Shown: positions 55,962-64,000 of the stretch, in pieces | Numbering within the stretch: the first letter of the stretch is position 1 | How the letters are laid out: each line of letters opens with the position of its first letter | Assembly: GCF_000372525.1 (NCBI RefSeq) | Contig: NZ_AQUR01000100.1 | Span: 62,001 to 126,000 of the forward strand | DNA from: Cupriavidus neocaledonicus | Lineage (GTDB): Bacteria; Pseudomonadota; Gammaproteobacteria; Burkholderiales; Burkholderiaceae | Reading direction: 5' to 3' | Length of the DNA stretch: 64,000 nt | Notes under the pieces: model-generated | What the model was told of the DNA's origin: nothing | Database searches by the model: none | Seen by the model: only the letters and a program-made list of their open reading frames with translations | Position numbers and translations under genes: made by a program

Positions 55962-57701
55962 ATGGCCGCAGCTGCGTTGCCGGCAAGCCGGCGCGACGAC
56001 TACCGCGCCCTGTACGAATCGTTCCGCTGGGAGATTCCGGCCCAGTTCAACATCGCCGAAGCCTGCTGCGGCCGCTGGGCCCGCGACCCCGCCAGCATGG
56101 ACCGCATCGCGGTCTATACCGAGCACGAGGACGGCCGCCGCAACGCGCACAGCTTTGCCTACATCCAGGCCGAGGCCAACCGCTTGTCGGCGGCGCTGCG
56201 CGCGCTGGGCGTGGCGCGCGGCGACCGCGTGGCGATCGTGATGCCGCAGCGCATCGAGACCGTGATCGCGCATATGGCGATCTACCAGCTGGGCGCCATC
56301 GCCATGCCGCTGTCGATGCTGTTCGGGCCGGAGGCGCTGGCCTACCGCATCGCGCACAGCGAAGCCGGCGTGGCAATCGCCGACGAGACCTCGATCGACA
56401 ACCTGCTGGCGGCGCGCCCGGAATGCCCGACGCTGGCCACCGTGATCGCCGCCGGCGACGCGCGCAGCCGCGGTGACCACGACTGGGACCTGCTGCTCGC
56501 GGCGCAGCTGCCGACCTTCGTCGCCGAGCAGACCAAGTCCGACGAAGCCGCGGTGCTGATCTACACCAGCGGCACCACCGGCCCGCCCAAGGGCGCGCTG
56601 ATCCCGCACCGCGCGCTGATCGGCAACCTGACCGGCTTCGTCTGCTCGCAGAACTGGTATCCGCAGCACGACGACGTATTCTGGAGCCCGGCCGACTGGG
56701 CCTGGACCGGCGGCCTGTGGGACGCACTGATGCCGGCGCTGTACTTCGGCAAGCCGATCGTCGGCTACCAGGGGCGCTTCTCCGCCGAGCGTGCCTTCGA
56801 GCTGATGGAGCGCTACGCCGTCACCAACACCTTCCTGTTCCCGACCGCGCTCAAGCAGATGATGAAGGCCTGCCCCGAGCCGCGCCGGCACTACGACATC
56901 CGCCTGCGCGCGCTGATGAGCGCCGGCGAGGCGGTGGGCGAGACCGTGTTCGGCTGGTGCCGCGATGCGCTGGGCGTGCTCGTCAACGAGATGTTCGGCC
57001 AGACCGAGATCAACTACATCGTCGGCAACTGCACCGCGCAGAACGACGACGCACGGCTGGGCTGGCCGGCCCGCCCGGGTTCGATGGGACGCCCCTACCC
57101 CGGCCACCGCGTGCAGGTGATCGACGACGAAGGCCGCCCCTGCGCGCCAGGCGAGGACGGCGAGGTGGCGGTGTGCGCCACCGACAGCGCCGGGCATCCG
57201 GACCCGGTGTTCTTCCTCGGCTACTGGAAGAACGACGCCGCCACCGCGGGCAAGTACACCGAGCGCGACGGCCTGCGCTGGTGCCGCACCGGCGACCTGG
57301 CGCGCATCGATGCCGACGGCTACCTGTGGTACCAGGGGCGCGCCGACGATGTGTTCAAGTCGTCGGGCTACCGCATCGGGCCGAGCGAGATCGAGAACTG
57401 CCTGCTCAAGCATCCGGCGGTGTCCAACTGCGCCGTGGTGCCGTCGCCCGATCCCGAGCGCGGCGCGGTGGTCAAGGCCTTCGTGGTGCTGACGCCGTCG
57501 GTGGCGCGTTCGTTCGACGGCGACGCGGCGCTGGTCGCGGAACTGCAGGCCCACGTGCGCGGCCAGCTGGCGCCGTACGAATATCCGAAGGCGATCGAAT
57601 TCATCGACCAGTTGCCGATGACCACCACCGGCAAGATCCAGCGGCGGGTGTTGCGGCTGCTGGAAGAGGAGCGCGCCGCCGGGCGCCTCCGCTCGGCCTA
57701 G
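55962..57701 (+). CDS. AMP-dependent acyl-CoA synthetase
   Basis: 579-residue member of the ANL adenylating family. The P-loop-like motif VLIYTSGTTGPPKGALI lies near residue 205; further marks are MFGQTEINY, GYWKNDAATAG, WCRTGDLARIDADGYLWYQGRADDV in pieces, and the catalytic C-terminal Lys in TTTGKIQRRVL. It resembles acetyl/propionyl- or medium-chain acyl-CoA synthetases; the substrate cannot be fixed. The ATG at 55962 is chosen for GGAG 6 nt upstream; an ATG at 55950 is also in frame. Its stop shares the palindrome CTAG with the convergent DUF455 gene. Confidence 0.88.
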   Translation: MAAAALPASRRDDYRALYESFRWEIPAQFNIAEACCGRWARDPASMDRIAVYTEHEDGRRNAHSFAYIQAEANRLSAALRALGVARGDRVAIVMPQRIETVIAHMAIYQLGAIAMPLSMLFGPEALAYRIAHSEAGVAIADETSIDNLLAARPECPTLATVIAAGDARSRGDHDWDLLLAAQLPTFVAEQTKSDEAAVLIYTSGTTGPPKGALIPHRALIGNLTGFVCSQNWYPQHDDVFWSPADWAWTGGLWDALMPALYFGKPIVGYQGRFSAERAFELMERYAVTNTFLFPTALKQMMKACPEPRRHYDIRLRALMSAGEAVGETVFGWCRDALGVLVNEMFGQTEINYIVGNCTAQNDDARLGWPARPGSMGRPYPGHRVQVIDDEGRPCAPGEDGEVAVCATDSAGHPDPVFFLGYWKNDAATAGKYTERDGLRWCRTGDLARIDADGYLWYQGRADDVFKSSGYRIGPSEIENCLLKHPAVSNCAVVPSPDPERGAVVKAFVVLTPSVARSFDGDAALVAELQAHVRGQLAPYEYPKAIEFIDQLPMTTTGKIQRRVLRLLEEERAAGRLRSA

Positions 57702-58552
57702 CCGGCCGAGGCCTCCAGCCAGGCCAGCTCGTCCTCGTCGAAGCCCGCGGCGCGGCGCGCCTCGAGGTTGAACGGGCCGCGCAGCTTCGGCGCGCGGTAC
57801 CGTTCGGCCAGCTGCGCGTAGGTGGCGACGGGATCCAGCCCGCGCTGCGCGCACAGCCAGCGGTACCAATGGTTGCCGATGGCGACGTGGCCGACCTCGT
57901 CGCGCAGGATGATGTCGATGATGGCCGCGGCGGCATGGTCGCCGGCGCCGGCCAGCCGGGCGCGCACCGGCGGCGAGGCATCGAGCCCGCGCGCCTCGAG
58001 CGTGCGCGGCACCAGCGCCATGCGCGCGAGCACGTCGCCGGCGGTCTTGTCGGTCATCTCCCACAGGCTGTTGTGGGCCGGGAAATCGCCGTAGGCTGCG
58101 CCGAGCGTGCCGAGGTGGTCGGCCAGCAGCGTGAAGTGGTAAGCCTCTTCATCGGCCACGCGCAGCCAGTCGCGGTAATACGCGGGCGGCATGCCGGCAA
58201 AGCGCCAGGCCGCGTCCAGCGCCAGGTTGATGGCATTGAATTCGATATGGCACAGCGCATGGATCATCGCCGCGCGCCCGGCCGGGGTCTGCAGCGAGCG
58301 GCGCCGCTCGACGTGCTGGGGCGTCACCAGCAGCGGCCGTGCCGGCCGACCGGGGATGTCGTGGGCGGCCTCGGCATGGATCGCCTCGCCGGCGCCTAGG
58401 GCGGCATCGGGCAGCGTCATCACGTGCCGATAAAGTGCGCGTGCCGCCACGGCCTTGTCGCGCGGATCCGCCTGGCACAGCACCGCCAGCGCCCGGCGGC
58501 GTGGCGAAGGTGAAGGATCAGGCGGCGCGGCGGCGGGTGTTTTTTCTGGCAT
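57698..58552 (-). CDS. DUF455 ferritin-like protein
   Basis: 284-residue ferritin-like helical protein of the DUF455 family. Metal-type residues appear in HALCHIEFNAINLALDAAW, VADEEAYHFTLLADHL and ILRDEVGHVAIGNHWY, the four-helix Glu/His pattern. The enzymatic role is not established; some relatives are tRNA- or lipid-modifying di-iron enzymes. An earlier ATG at 58579 is possible, but a TACAAT lies just before it, so 58552 is preferred. Convergent with the acyl-CoA synthetase with a 4-bp overlap. Confidence 0.85.
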   Translation of the reverse strand: MPEKTPAAAPPDPSPSPRRRALAVLCQADPRDKAVAARALYRHVMTLPDAALGAGEAIHAEAAHDIPGRPARPLLVTPQHVERRRSLQTPAGRAAMIHALCHIEFNAINLALDAAWRFAGMPPAYYRDWLRVADEEAYHFTLLADHLGTLGAAYGDFPAHNSLWEMTDKTAGDVLARMALVPRTLEARGLDASPPVRARLAGAGDHAAAAIIDIILRDEVGHVAIGNHWYRWLCAQRGLDPVATYAQLAERYRAPKLRGPFNLEARRAAGFDEDELAWLEASAG

Positions 58553-58711
58553 GGGCGTAAAATCCGGGTCTGCCGCCATTGTAGGGCCTGGCCGGCGCCC
58601 GCCTGCAGCGCCAGCCGCGCCGCCTGGGCGCCGGGCTGTTCCCCCGCGCTGGCCCTTTAAAGTCCGGCGGCAACCCCCACTTCAACAAAAGCCATTCGTG
58701 CAGGAGACCTC

Positions 58712-59236
58712 ATGGCGCTTTACCAGCTCGGCGACGTCAAGCCCAGTATCGACAGCGAAGCCTACGTGGCCCCCGAAGCCACCATCATCGGCAACGTGAC
58801 CCTCAAGTCCCGCGCCAGCGCCTGGCCCGGTGTCGTGATCCGCGGGGACAACGAGCCGATCGTGGTCGGCGCGGACACCAACATCCAGGAAGGTTCGGTG
58901 CTGCATACCGACCCGGGTTGCCCGCTGACGCTGGGCGACAAGGTCTCGATCGGCCACCAGGCCATGCTGCACGGGTGCACCGTGGGCGAAGGCTCGCTGA
59001 TCGGGATCCAGGCCGTGGTGCTCAACCGTGCCGTGATCGGCAAGGAATGCCTGGTGGGCGCCGGCGCCGTGGTGACCGAGGGCAAGGTCTTCCCGGACCG
59101 CTCGCTGATCCTGGGCGCGCCCGCCAAGGTGGTGCGCCAGCTGACCGATGCCGACGTCGCCAACCTGTACCGCAACGCCGAGACCTACGCCACGCGGCAG
59201 GCCCTGTACAAGCAACAGCTCAAGCGGATCGGCTGA
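58712..59236 (+). CDS. Gamma-class carbonic anhydrase family protein
   Basis: 174-residue left-handed beta-helix protein. Zinc ligands of the gamma class are at H65 (SVLHTD), H82 and H87 (IGHQAMLHGC). These proteins (YrdA/PaaY-like) include weak carbonic anhydrases and thioesterases; the short length and missing loop residues make full anhydrase activity uncertain. CAGGAGACCTC precedes the ATG. hslO follows 37 bp downstream. Confidence 0.92.
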   Translation: MALYQLGDVKPSIDSEAYVAPEATIIGNVTLKSRASAWPGVVIRGDNEPIVVGADTNIQEGSVLHTDPGCPLTLGDKVSIGHQAMLHGCTVGEGSLIGIQAVVLNRAVIGKECLVGAGAVVTEGKVFPDRSLILGAPAKVVRQLTDADVANLYRNAETYATRQALYKQQLKRIG

Positions 59237-59273
59237 CGACCGCCGAGCGACTACTGAAACCCGACCGATTATT

Positions 59274-60275
59274 GTGACCGATACCACCACCCCCGACACC
59301 CTGCAGAAGTTCCTGTTCGACGCGGCCCCCGTGCGCGGCGAGCTGGTGCGCATGGAAGCTACCTGGCAAGAAGTGCTCGGCCGCCACAGCTACCCTGCCC
59401 CGGTGCGCCGGCTGCTGGGCGAGATGATGGCCGCCGCGGCGCTGCTGTCGGCCAACCTGAAGTTCAACGGGGCGCTGGTGATGCAGCTGCACGGCGACGG
59501 CCCGGTGCGCATGCTGGTGGTGGAATGCCTGTCCGACCTGTCGATGCGCGCCACCGCCAAGCTGGCCGAGGGCGCGCAACTGGCCGACGACGCCACGCTG
59601 GCGCAGATGGTCAACGCCCACGGCCACGGCCGCTTTGCCATCACGCTGGATCCGAAGGACAAGCTGCCGGGCCAGCAGCCGTACCAGGGCATCGTGCCGC
59701 TGGCCGACGCGCACGGGCCGCTGGGCTCGATCAGCGCCGTGCTGGAGCACTACATGCAGGCCTCCGAGCAGCTCGACACGCGCCTGTGGCTGGCCGCCGA
59801 CGACCATGTCGCCGCCGGCATGCTGCTGCAGAAGCTGCCGGCCTACGGCGGCACCGCCGAAGTCGGCGAGACCGGCGCGCCGCTGGCCAGCCACGCCAGG
59901 GCGCAGGACCTCGATACCTGGGACCGCGCGGTGCAGCTGGGCACCACGCTGAAGGCCGAGGAACTGCTGGCCGAGACGCCGGACACGCTGCTGCGCCGCC
60001 TGTTCTGGGAAGACCTGCAGGACGCCGGCCTGCGCGTGTTTGAGCCGCTGACGCCGCATTTTTACTGCAGCTGCTCGCGCCCGAAGGTGGCCGGCATGCT
60101 GCAGTCGCTGGGCCAGGCGGAGATCGAGAGCATCATCGCCGAGCGCGGCCATGTCGAAATCCACTGCGACTTCTGCGGCCAGCGCTATGAGTTCGACCCG
60201 GTCGACTGCGCGCAGCTGTTCTCGGCCACGCCGGTCGCCACCGGCGCCGGCGCCGGGGCAACCCAGCACCACTGA
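59274..60275 (+). CDS. hslO: Redox-regulated chaperone Hsp33
   Basis: 333-residue holdase chaperone. The C-terminal zinc switch is complete: FYCSCSR (C-x-C) and HCDFCGQ (C-x2-C), which release zinc and activate the chaperone under oxidative stress. The N-terminal core shows GELVRMEATWQEVLGRHSYP. The start is GTG at 59274 (TDTTTPDTLQKFLFD); no in-frame ATG precedes the core with a better site. Longer than E. coli Hsp33 (about 292) mainly through internal and C-terminal extension. Likely cotranscribed with the gamma-CA gene. Confidence 0.93.
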   Translation: MTDTTTPDTLQKFLFDAAPVRGELVRMEATWQEVLGRHSYPAPVRRLLGEMMAAAALLSANLKFNGALVMQLHGDGPVRMLVVECLSDLSMRATAKLAEGAQLADDATLAQMVNAHGHGRFAITLDPKDKLPGQQPYQGIVPLADAHGPLGSISAVLEHYMQASEQLDTRLWLAADDHVAAGMLLQKLPAYGGTAEVGETGAPLASHARAQDLDTWDRAVQLGTTLKAEELLAETPDTLLRRLFWEDLQDAGLRVFEPLTPHFYCSCSRPKVAGMLQSLGQAEIESIIAERGHVEIHCDFCGQRYEFDPVDCAQLFSATPVATGAGAGATQHH

Positions 60276-60430
60276 TCCGCCCCCGGGCAGCGCCTGCGTG
60301 CGCTGCCGCACCAGAGCGGGCGATGCGGCCGCCCGACGGGCGGCGGCGCGGAAACATCGGCCTTGCGGCCGGGTCCAACGGCTGTACGATGGCAGCATGC
60401 AGCTGCCCAACAGCGAGCCCGAGAACCGCC

Positions 60431-60853
60431 ATGTCCGCCCGAGCCAACCCTCCCCTGCCTGACCCCGCATCCCGCAGCCGGCATCCGCGGCGGGGCGCAA
60501 TCGCCTGCGCCGCGCTCGGCGCGCTGGTGCTGGCTGCCGGTTGCGTGCAGATCCCGCGCGATGCCAATGGCTCGCCGCCTACCGCGCGGCTGGCCCCCAA
60601 CGCCATACCGCCGGCACCACTGAACGCCGAAGACAGGCAGAAACTCGATGAGCTGAACCAGCAGGTGCTGCGCGACCAGGCCGCCGCGATTGCGCTGGAC
60701 CAGCAGGCCGCGGCCGCGCGCGCGGCGTATGCCTATCCCAACACCAGCTGGAACCTGTTTTACGGCGGATGGGGCGGCGGCCACTGGGGCGGCGGCGTCA
60801 GCGTCGGCATGCCGGGCTGGGGCTGGGGCGGCTATCCGTACGGCTGGTGGTGA
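60431..60853 (+). CDS. Putative Gly/Trp-rich lipoprotein
   Basis: 140 residues. A long basic N-region is followed by a hydrophobic segment and lipobox VLAAGC (Cys 38). The central part is helical and charged (EDRQKLDELNQQVLRDQAAA), and the C-terminus is a Gly/Trp/Tyr-rich stretch (GGWGGGHWGGG). No family recognised; probably an outer-membrane lipoprotein with a short coiled coil. Convergent with ftsB. Confidence 0.65.
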   Translation: MSARANPPLPDPASRSRHPRRGAIACAALGALVLAAGCVQIPRDANGSPPTARLAPNAIPPAPLNAEDRQKLDELNQQVLRDQAAAIALDQQAAAARAAYAYPNTSWNLFYGGWGGGHWGGGVSVGMPGWGWGGYPYGWW

Positions 60854-60862
60854 GATCGCTGC

Positions 60863-60883
60863 GGCGGCTTGAAGCAAGCCGCC
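60863..60883. terminator. Hairpin between convergent lipoprotein and ftsB genes
   Basis: An 8-bp stem (GGCGGCTT 60863-60870, AAGCCGCC 60876-60883) with a 5-nt loop lies in the 49-bp gap. There is no T run on either side, so it is a weak terminator at best. Confidence 0.45.
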
Positions 60884-60902
60884 GGCAGTCACGGTGAATG
60901 GC

Positions 60903-61244
60903 CTAGTGGCCGCCCCGGCCGGCGACCGAATTCGGCGGCGGCGGCAACGGCGGCGTGGCGCTGACCTTGGGCGCGGGCGCGACGAACTGCACGAAGACCT
61001 CGCCCTCGCGCACCATGCCCAGCTCATAGCGGGCGCGTTCCTCGATCGCGCCGGTGCCGTCCTGCAGGTCGGCCACTTCCCCTTCCAGCTTGGCGTTGCG
61101 CAGCTTGAGCGTCTGGTTGCGGGTGCCCTGCTCGGTCAGCTGGCGGTTCAGGTCCCACACGCGCAGCCAGCCGCCCTTGCCGAGCCAGAGTGGGTACTGG
61201 ATGGCAAGCAGCAGTACGAACAACAGCAGCGAAATCAGGCGCAT
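60903..61244 (-). CDS. ftsB: Cell division protein FtsB
   Basis: 113-residue bitopic divisome protein. A short cytoplasmic start and membrane helix ([20 protein letters not shown]) precede a periplasmic leucine-zipper-like coiled coil ([20 protein letters not shown]) and the conserved [14 protein letters not shown]. The Pro-rich tail is longer than in E. coli. FtsB links FtsL and FtsQ in the division complex. The start at 61244 follows the enolase terminator by about 80 bp. The kdsA-DUF1330-eno-ftsB order is standard for the group. Confidence 0.93.
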   Translation of the reverse strand: MRLISLLLFVLLLAIQYPLWLGKGGWLRVWDLNRQLTEQGTRNQTLKLRNAKLEGEVADLQDGTGAIEERARYELGMVREGEVFVQFVAPAPKVSATPPLPPPPNSVAGRGGH

Positions 61245-61324
61245 GAAAGGTGGCGGACAGGAATTTCCGCACAATGATCTGCGAACTCCGCCTGGAAGGC
61301 AATTGCCAGGCAGATTTCGATACA

Positions 61325-61359
61325 AAAACGGCGGCGGCCGGGTAGTCCCGGCCGCCGCC
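61325..61359 (-). terminator. Strong hairpin between eno and ftsB
   Basis: A perfect 13-bp stem (GGCGGCGGCCGGG 61330-61342, CCCGGCCGCCGCC 61347-61359) with a TAGT loop has five A on its plus-strand left, giving the minus-strand T run. It lies 54 bp past the enolase stop and 81 bp before the ftsB ATG. It would end or strongly attenuate enolase transcripts before ftsB. Confidence 0.9.
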
Positions 61360-61412
61360 ATGCCATTCGCCCGCGGCCGCTCCCGCTGGCGCGGGAACGA
61401 CCCGGCAAGCTA

Positions 61413-62744
<1,332 letters not shown>

Positions 62745-62820
62745 TCAACCTGCGCGTGTGTCAGGCGCATGTCATGTGCGCCGGCGCGGCGCGCATCGCG
62801 GCTGCCTGGCGCCTGCCGGC

Positions 62821-63114
62821 TCAGGCAACGCCTTCGACCACGATCATGTTCATCTTCGCCGCATGCTCGCGCGACTTGCGCGCGGCGCGGTAGGCCTCGC
62901 CGTCGTGGAAGGCCCTGGCGGCGTCGTAGCTGGGGAATTTCAGCACCACCACGCGCGTCGGCGCCCACTCGCCCTCGAGCGGCTCGATCTTGCCGCCGCG
63001 CACCAGCACCTCGGCGCCATGCACCTGCATGGCCTTGCTCGAAAGCACCTTGTATTCCTCGTACTGCTGGGGGTCGGTCACGTCGACGTAGGCGATGATA
63101 AAGCCCGCGGCCAT
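62821..63114 (-). CDS. DUF1330 protein
   Basis: 97-residue protein of the DUF1330/dimeric alpha-beta-barrel group. It opens MAAGFIIAYVDVTDPQQYEEYK and contains VVVLKFPSYDAARAFHDGEAYRAAR, the full DUF1330 pattern. Probably a small dimer that binds a ligand or acts as an enzyme of unknown type. It lies between kdsA (91 bp) and eno (118 bp) on the same strand, a conserved Burkholderiales position. Confidence 0.92.
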   Translation of the reverse strand: MAAGFIIAYVDVTDPQQYEEYKVLSSKAMQVHGAEVLVRGGKIEPLEGEWAPTRVVVLKFPSYDAARAFHDGEAYRAARKSREHAAKMNMIVVEGVA

Positions 63115-63205
63115 GGAGAATCTCCCGATTTTTTGTATTGTCTTTCGATATGGTTTGTCACCGCCGGCGTCCGCGAGCGGCGCGGCGGCGACAAACGGAG
63201 CGGGC

Positions 63206-64000
63206 TCAGGCGCAGGCCGGCCAGCCGAAGTTGTCTTCCAGGAAGCCGGCGCGCTTGACCAGCGTGTCGAGTTCCTTGAGCACGGACAGCAGTTCCTTCA
63301 TGCGCGACAGCGGCACCGCGTTGGGGCCGTCGGACATGGCCTTGCTCGGGTCCGGATGCGTCTCCATGAACAGGCCGGCGACGCCGGTGGCGACCGCCGC
63401 GCGCGACAGCACCGGCACGAACTCGCGCTGGCCGCCCGAGCTGGTGCCCTGCCCGCCGGGCAGCTGCACCGAGTGGGTGGCGTCGAACACCACCGGGGCG
63501 CCGGTCTCGCGCATGATCGCCAGCGAGCGCATGTCCGACACGAGGTTGTTGTAGCCGAACGAGACACCGCGCTCGCAGGCCATGAAGACGTCGTCGGGCA
63601 GACCGGCTTCGCGCGCGGCATCGCGCGCCTTGTCGATCACGTTCTTCATGTCGTGCGGCGCCAGGAACTGGCCCTTCTTGATATTCACCGGCTTGCCGCT
63701 CTGCGCGCAGGCACGGATGAAATCGGTCTGGCGGCACAGGAACGCCGGCGTCTGCAGCACGTCGACCACGGCGGCGACGGGCTGGATCTCGTCGATCTCG
63801 TGGATGTCGGTCAGCACCGGCACGCCGATCTCGCGCTTGACGTGGGCCAGGATCTCCAGGCCCTTCTCCATGCCGAGGCCGCGGAACGACTTGCCCGACG
63901 AGCGGTTGGCCTTGTCGAACGACGACTTGTAGATGAACGGGATGCCGAGCTCGGTGGTGATGGCCTTGAGCTCGCCCGCGGTGTCCAGCGCCATCTGCTC
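63206..64000 (-). CDS. kdsA: 3-deoxy-8-phosphooctulonate synthase (5' end outside window)
   Basis: 264 residues plus stop are visible; about 20 N-terminal residues lie beyond the right edge. The enzyme condenses arabinose-5-phosphate with PEP to KDO-8-phosphate for the LPS core. Marks: [44 protein letters not shown], and [19 protein letters not shown]. The conserved KdsA residues are all present in the visible part. The start is not in the window. Confidence 0.96.
   Translation of the reverse strand, partial: EQMALDTAGELKAITTELGIPFIYKSSFDKANRSSGKSFRGLGMEKGLEILAHVKREIGVPVLTDIHEIDEIQPVAAVVDVLQTPAFLCRQTDFIRACAQSGKPVNIKKGQFLAPHDMKNVIDKARDAAREAGLPDDVFMACERGVSFGYNNLVSDMRSLAIMRETGAPVVFDATHSVQLPGGQGTSSGGQREFVPVLSRAAVATGVAGLFMETHPDPSKAMSDGPNAVPLSRMKELLSVLKELDTLVKRAGFLEDNFGWPACA

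Overview
The window is a very GC-rich, densely coded stretch of a betaproteobacterial main chromosome. Gene content and order point to Burkholderiales, most likely Cupriavidus or a close Ralstonia relative. The supporting blocks are accA-tilS-lysC-tRNA-Ser(GCU), cysS-ppiA-ppiB-lpxH-cysE-trmJ-suhB, dapA-bamC-MBL hydrolase, and kdsA-DUF1330-eno-ftsB. This assignment rests on recognising families and order, not on a database search. Nearly everything is core metabolism and housekeeping. There is no phage, intact insertion sequence, CRISPR array or rRNA operon.

Layout. 1-7.0 kb: an LplT-type MFS protein cut by the left edge, a CBS-pair protein, a metY-like sulfhydrylase with an alpha/beta hydrolase, a DUF962 membrane protein, a 0.9-kb gene-free island with decayed repeat sequence, and a BrkB/YihY membrane protein. 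7.2-9.6 kb: WrbA-like quinone reductase, DUF2069 protein, FAD-linked 2-hydroxyacid dehydrogenase. 9.7-20.1 kb: the most accessory-looking part. An IclR regulator lies next to a complete peptide-type ABC transporter, followed on the same strand by an outer-membrane porin and an N-formylglutamate amidohydrolase-like enzyme. Divergent from the regulator is a thiolase-fold protein without the nucleophilic Cys, paired with a DUF35 zinc-ribbon/OB-fold protein. 20.1-26.6 kb: pirin, a PagL-like lipid A deacylase, pyruvate carboxylase and a class III cyclase-FHA fusion. 26.9-31.9 kb: tRNA-Ser, aspartokinase, TilS, AccA, AlkA-type glycosylase. 31.9-39.2 kb: cysS to suhB. 39.4-45.2 kb: DUF465 protein, PPK2, universal stress protein, MutS and a degenerate metallophosphatase-like secreted protein. 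45.3-49.7 kb: SlyD and RoxA (divergent), an Ala/Pro-rich lipoprotein, MBL hydrolase, BamC. 49.7-53.6 kb: DapA, methyltransferase, M50 peptidase, YciO, PHP phosphatase. 53.8-60.9 kb: ferredoxin-NADP reductase-like flavoprotein, hydrolase, AMP-dependent acyl-CoA synthetase, DUF455 protein, gamma carbonic anhydrase, Hsp33, lipoprotein. 60.9-64 kb: ftsB, eno, DUF1330 protein, and kdsA cut by the right edge.

Logic. The strongest functional unit is the 9.7-18.3 kb operon (import across both membranes, then deacylation), with candidate operators between the IclR gene and its neighbours. Other units are coherent biosynthetic or envelope groups: lysine pathway (lysC, dapA), fatty-acid start (accA), lipid A/KDO (lpxH, kdsA, PagL-like), outer-membrane assembly (bamC), division (ftsB), protein folding (ppiA, ppiB, slyD, hslO).

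No clearly undescribed system is demonstrable by reading alone. The best candidates are the Cys-less thiolase/DUF35 pair with its regulator, the transporter-porin-amidohydrolase operon, an 18-bp perfect palindrome before a small lipoprotein gene, and a TetR-type palindrome before the acyl-CoA synthetase.
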